From JAICIG01 sp035532215 (GTDB lineage Bacteria; Planctomycetota; Planctomycetia; Pirellulales; JAICIG01), in NCBI GenBank assembly GCA_035532215.1, contig DATKRK010000017.1, positions 1 through 18,532 on the forward strand: a stretch of 18,532 nt of DNA. The letters run 5' to 3'. Under the pieces are notes generated by a model. That model was not told the origin of the DNA. It was given only the letters and a program-made list of their open reading frames with translations, and ran no database searches. This document shows, piece after piece, positions 16,508 to 18,532 of this stretch. How positions within the stretch are numbered: position 1 is the stretch's first letter; each line of letters begins with the position of its first letter. The translations under genes and the position numbers were made by a program.

Positions 16508-16759
16508 TCACTCGTCTTCCGTGTCTTCGGTCTGTTGAACAGGATTCGTCGGGTATTTCAGGTCCCATGCTTCACAAAGACGCCGCCAATTCTCTTCCGC
16601 TTTGATGTACTCGAAGAGTTCCGGCGGAATTTCGGCGGGATCGGGCCCGCGGTCCATGAACTCGCCCGTCCTCAAGTCGATTCGCCAAGCCTTCGTTCCT
16701 CTGTTAATAAAAGTCAATTCAGGACGTTTCGGATCATCGCCGCCCGCCCTGGGAACCAT
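16508..16759 (-). CDS. Unrecognised 83-aa protein coupled to XRE regulator
   Basis: I recognise no family. The product is soluble and acidic at its C-terminus (NPVQQTEDTEDE). It has a compact core: ELTFINRGTKAWRIDLRTGE, then FMDRGPDPAEIPPELFEYIKAEENWRRLCEAW. GAAGAAGAG just before the ATG at 16757-16759 supports this start. A GTG at 16787-16789 would add 10 residues and overlap the dehydrogenase stop. It lies 20 nt after the dehydrogenase and 4 nt before the XRE gene. Size and coupling resemble toxin-antitoxin or co-regulator pairs, but no toxin fold is visible. Confidence 0.6.
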   Translation of the reverse strand: MVPRAGGDDPKRPELTFINRGTKAWRIDLRTGEFMDRGPDPAEIPPELFEYIKAEENWRRLCEAWDLKYPTNPVQQTEDTEDE

Positions 16760-16779
16760 GACTCTTCTTCGGCCAATTC

Positions 16780-17781
16780 TCAAAACCACAGCCTCTTATC
16801 CGCCACGTTCACCAACGGCTCGCCGCGGACGAAGCGGCCGATGTTTTCCAGCAGCACGCCGAGATGCCGCTCGGCGATCCGCGGCGAGTAGCCGGCGATG
16901 TGCGGGGTGAGGATCGTGTTGGGCATTTTCCACAACGGGTGCTCGGCCGGCACCGGCTCGATTTCGAACACGTCGAGCGCCGCCCCGGCGATCTCGCCGG
17001 TTTCGAGCGCCGCGGTCAGGTCGGCCAGATCGACGATCGCCCCGCGGCCGATATTGATGAAATAGCCCGTCCGCCGCATCTGCTGAAACTGCGCGCGGCG
17101 GAACATCTTGGCGGTGCCCGGCGTGTGCGGCGCGGCGACGACCACGAAATCGCTCTGCGCGAGCAGATCGGTCAGCCGCTCGGGCGGCCACAGTGCGGCC
17201 ACGCCCGCGGGCGCCTGCTTTTGCACCGGATCGACCGCCAGCACGCGCATGCCAAAGGCCAGCGAACGCCGGGCGATCTCGCTGCCGATCGCCCCCAGCC
17301 CGACGATGCCCACGGTCGCGTCGGCCAGGTGCAGGTGCGCCCGATCGATCTCGCCGACCACGCCAGGCCCCGACGCGAAAGCGACTCGCGACGCTTCGCC
17401 CCCGACCGGCGCCCACCGCGCGGCCGCCTGGTTGCGGATATAGACGTGCAAGTTGCGGGCAAAGCAAAGGATATAGCCGAGCACCTGGTCGGCGATCACG
17501 TCGGAAAACAGCCCTCGCATGTTCGTCAGCACGGCCGGATGCTCGACGAACTCGGGAAAGATGTAGTGTTCCAAGCTGGCCGTCGGCGATTGCACCCATC
17601 GCAGCCGCCGGCTGGCGGCCAACAGCGGCGGCGTCAGCTTGCCGAAGAACGCGTCGGCCTCGACGATCTCTCGCAGGGCTTCGCCTTCGTCCGCCGCATT
17701 CACGACCGCCATCTCGCCCGCCGCCTGTTTGATTTTCGCCAGTCGTTCCGCTTCGACCGGAGGATGGATCACGAGTTTCAT
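16780..17781 (-). CDS. D-isomer-specific 2-hydroxyacid dehydrogenase
   Basis: This is an NAD(P)-dependent oxidoreductase that reduces 2-keto acids or oxidises D-2-hydroxyacids in the cytoplasm; the substrate cannot be told from sequence. The 333-aa product has the Rossmann loop GLGAIGSE (161-168), the catalytic Arg in NIGRGAIVD (R246), the Glu of the FEIEP motif (273-275) and the catalytic His in TPHIAGYSP (H294). Length and order are normal. An ATG at 17779-17781 (MKLVIHPP) is chosen; the frame extends upstream without homology. It shares an 89-nt divergent region with the 59-aa gene. The 83-aa and XRE genes follow closely and may share its transcript. Confidence 0.9.
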   Translation of the reverse strand: MKLVIHPPVEAERLAKIKQAAGEMAVVNAADEGEALREIVEADAFFGKLTPPLLAASRRLRWVQSPTASLEHYIFPEFVEHPAVLTNMRGLFSDVIADQVLGYILCFARNLHVYIRNQAAARWAPVGGEASRVAFASGPGVVGEIDRAHLHLADATVGIVGLGAIGSEIARRSLAFGMRVLAVDPVQKQAPAGVAALWPPERLTDLLAQSDFVVVAAPHTPGTAKMFRRAQFQQMRRTGYFINIGRGAIVDLADLTAALETGEIAGAALDVFEIEPVPAEHPLWKMPNTILTPHIAGYSPRIAERHLGVLLENIGRFVRGEPLVNVADKRLWF

Positions 17782-17870
17782 GCCGAGGGTCCTGGGGGTT
17801 CGCGAATTCTTGCCGCGTCTTGGCATCCGCGGTAGGTTTGATTATATGGCGAATCCGCGAGCATTGCGGT

Positions 17871-18050
17871 ATGAGCATCGATTCTGAAACTGCCTTGAAA
17901 GAACTCGAAGCGGCGCTCGCCCGAGCGCCCGACCGCGAAACCATGCGGAAGGCGTGCGAAGAGATGGACCGCCTGCGCGAGGAGACGCTGAAGAGAGTAG
18001 GAATCGTCGACATGGCGGTTGAATTGGTCCGCGACGCTCGCGATCGATGA
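17871..18050 (+). CDS. Small charged helical protein, 59 aa
   Basis: The product MSIDSETALKELEAALARAP... is almost wholly alpha-helical by composition, with heptad-like spacing in EEMDRLREETLKRVG and ending VELVRDARDR. I cannot name the family. Size and style resemble small antitoxins or adaptor proteins. The ATG at 17871 has only a weak GCGG ahead. Its stop (18048-18050) is one base from the GTG start of the phosphatase gene, so the two were translationally coupled. Confidence 0.6.
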   Translation: MSIDSETALKELEAALARAPDRETMRKACEEMDRLREETLKRVGIVDMAVELVRDARDR

Positions 18051-18051
18051 A

Positions 18052-18357
18052 GTGCATAAAATCGAACCGCACGCACTCTGGACGGGCCACGCCGCGGACG
18101 GCCGCGATTACCGGGCGATATTCGCTCTGGGCATCGAGGCCGTCGTGCAGCTTGCCTTGGAAGAGCCGCCGCTCGCGCCGCCGCGCGAGTTGCTCTATTT
18201 TCGCTGCCCGCTTTTGGACGGCGCCGGCAACCGCGAGACCGTGCTCGACTTCGCCATCGCGACCGTCAGCGCGTTGGCGCCGGCCGAGATTCCGACGTTG
18301 GTCTGCTGCGGCGCCGGCCTGAGCCGTTCGGTCACCATCGCCGCCGCCGGGTGGTGA
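18052..18357 (+). pseudogene. Dual-specificity/tyrosine phosphatase-like protein, 3'-truncated
   Basis: The GTG at 18052 gives MHKIEPHALWTGHAADGRDY, then LAPPRELLYFRCPLLDGAGN and the phosphatase signature VCCGAGLSRS, in which Cys86-x5-Arg92 is the active-site loop. The region before it holds the general-acid Asp candidate in LLDGAGN. Known members run 40-60 residues past the signature. Here the frame ends at residue 101 (TIAAAGW, stop 18355-18357), just where sequence character changes to the putative IS end. The catalytic loop is present, but the C-terminal helices that support it are missing, so activity is doubtful. It is coupled to the 59-aa gene upstream. Confidence 0.7.
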
Positions 18358-18410
18358 TTCCATTTGGACGGGAGCCAAGGATAAACGCTCCGATACTGTA
18401 GACAAAATGG

Positions 18411-18504
18411 TTGGACCAGTCGCCCGCGTCTGGCGCGGATTACCTTTGAAATCAGGGGGTAATCCTTTTTCTCAGGCAGTGCCGCAACGAGAGGACTGGT
18501 CCAA
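18411..18504 (+). promoter_or_regulatory. Perfect 11-bp inverted repeat enclosing the ORF leader
   Basis: TTGGACCAGTC (18411-18421) is the exact reverse complement of GACTGGTCCAA (18494-18504). The right arm lies between the Shine-Dalgarno and the A of the ATG at 18504. In a transcript entering from outside, the arms could pair and hide the start codon, a device known from IS10 and IS50. As DNA it could be an operator. Confidence 0.55.
18437..18470 (+). terminator. Rho-independent terminator-like hairpin
   Basis: GGATTACC (18437-18444) pairs with GGTAATCC (18458-18465) across a 13-nt loop, and TTTTT (18466-18470) follows at once. This is the only classical intrinsic-terminator shape in the window. 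Placed ahead of a presumed transposase, it would stop read-through from the interrupted phosphatase operon. Confidence 0.65.
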
Positions 18505-18532
18505 TGAAAACAAGTTTACGTTACCTCGGTTT
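18504..18532 (+). CDS. Start of an ORF, presumed transposase, cut by window end
   Basis: The ATG at 18504 with GAGAGGA (18489-18495) 8 nt upstream opens MKTSLRYLG and runs off the window. Only nine codons are visible, so the product cannot be identified from itself. The transposase label rests on the IS-like leader. Confidence 0.4.

Larger units (their letters stand above)
18350..18532 (+). mobile_element. Putative left end of an insertion sequence
   Basis: From about 18350 the sequence loses coding character, GC falls, and a terminator-like hairpin and an inverted repeat precede a new ORF with a strong ribosome site. This happens exactly where the phosphatase gene is cut. Those features fit the 5' end of an insertion sequence. 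The family cannot be named, because the transposase is cut by the window edge and the terminal inverted repeat cannot be confirmed without the right end. The boundary is approximate. Confidence 0.5.

Noticed and set aside
18047..18322. ORF starting MKCI, overlapping the 59-aa gene by ATGA, as a VapC/PIN-type toxin
   Set aside because: Only the first four residues resemble a PIN start; the rest is Arg/Ser noise, and the overlapping frame carries the phosphatase motif.

Overview
The window is GC-rich and gene-dense. Protein content and repeat style suggest a planctomycete, probably of the Pirellulales type. Clues are a DUF6807/'PmoA-like' protein, a short N-terminal 'NPYQSP' motif, tandem secreted proteins with an STN-like domain and Ala/Pro linkers, and many short palindromic intergenic elements. 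The taxonomic call is inference from gene families; no rRNA or tRNA gene is visible.

Layout. (1) 1-1172: a repeat-rich leader, a frame-broken small membrane protein, and coaD (coenzyme A synthesis). (2) 1324-5741, minus strand: a sensor histidine kinase with a CxxCH haem motif, then rnhA, then recG, in one direction. (3) 5792-8891: a 5'-truncated esterase remnant, a palindromic element, a secreted SH3/TPR protein (plus), and convergently a hexapeptide-repeat (left-handed beta-helix) protein (minus). (4) 9077-13062: a second palindromic element, a DUF6807 protein, and two tandem secreted paralogues. A highly structured non-coding stretch separates the paralogues, and the second carries an odd 72-bp in-frame insertion. 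(5) 13181-15608: another palindromic element, a frameshifted glycosyltransferase-like gene, and a secreted class C beta-lactamase-type serine hydrolase. (6) 15682-17781, minus strand: a D-2-hydroxyacid dehydrogenase, an unrecognised 83-aa protein and an XRE-type regulator, closely packed. (7) 17871-18532: a 59-aa charged helical protein coupled to a dual-specificity phosphatase gene that is cut off by what looks like the left end of an insertion sequence.

The core genes (coaD, recG, rnhA) look intact and ordinary. The interest lies between genes. At least three families of imperfect palindromic, MITE-like elements are present. Two of them occur twice in this window in opposite orientation. 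There are also a strong hairpin cluster, a 4 x 28-bp tandem array and four damaged genes (414-612, 5792-6073, 13388-14255, 18052-18357). Together these suggest a genome with active short-repeat spread and gene decay. No CRISPR array, phage module or recognisable complete defence system was found.
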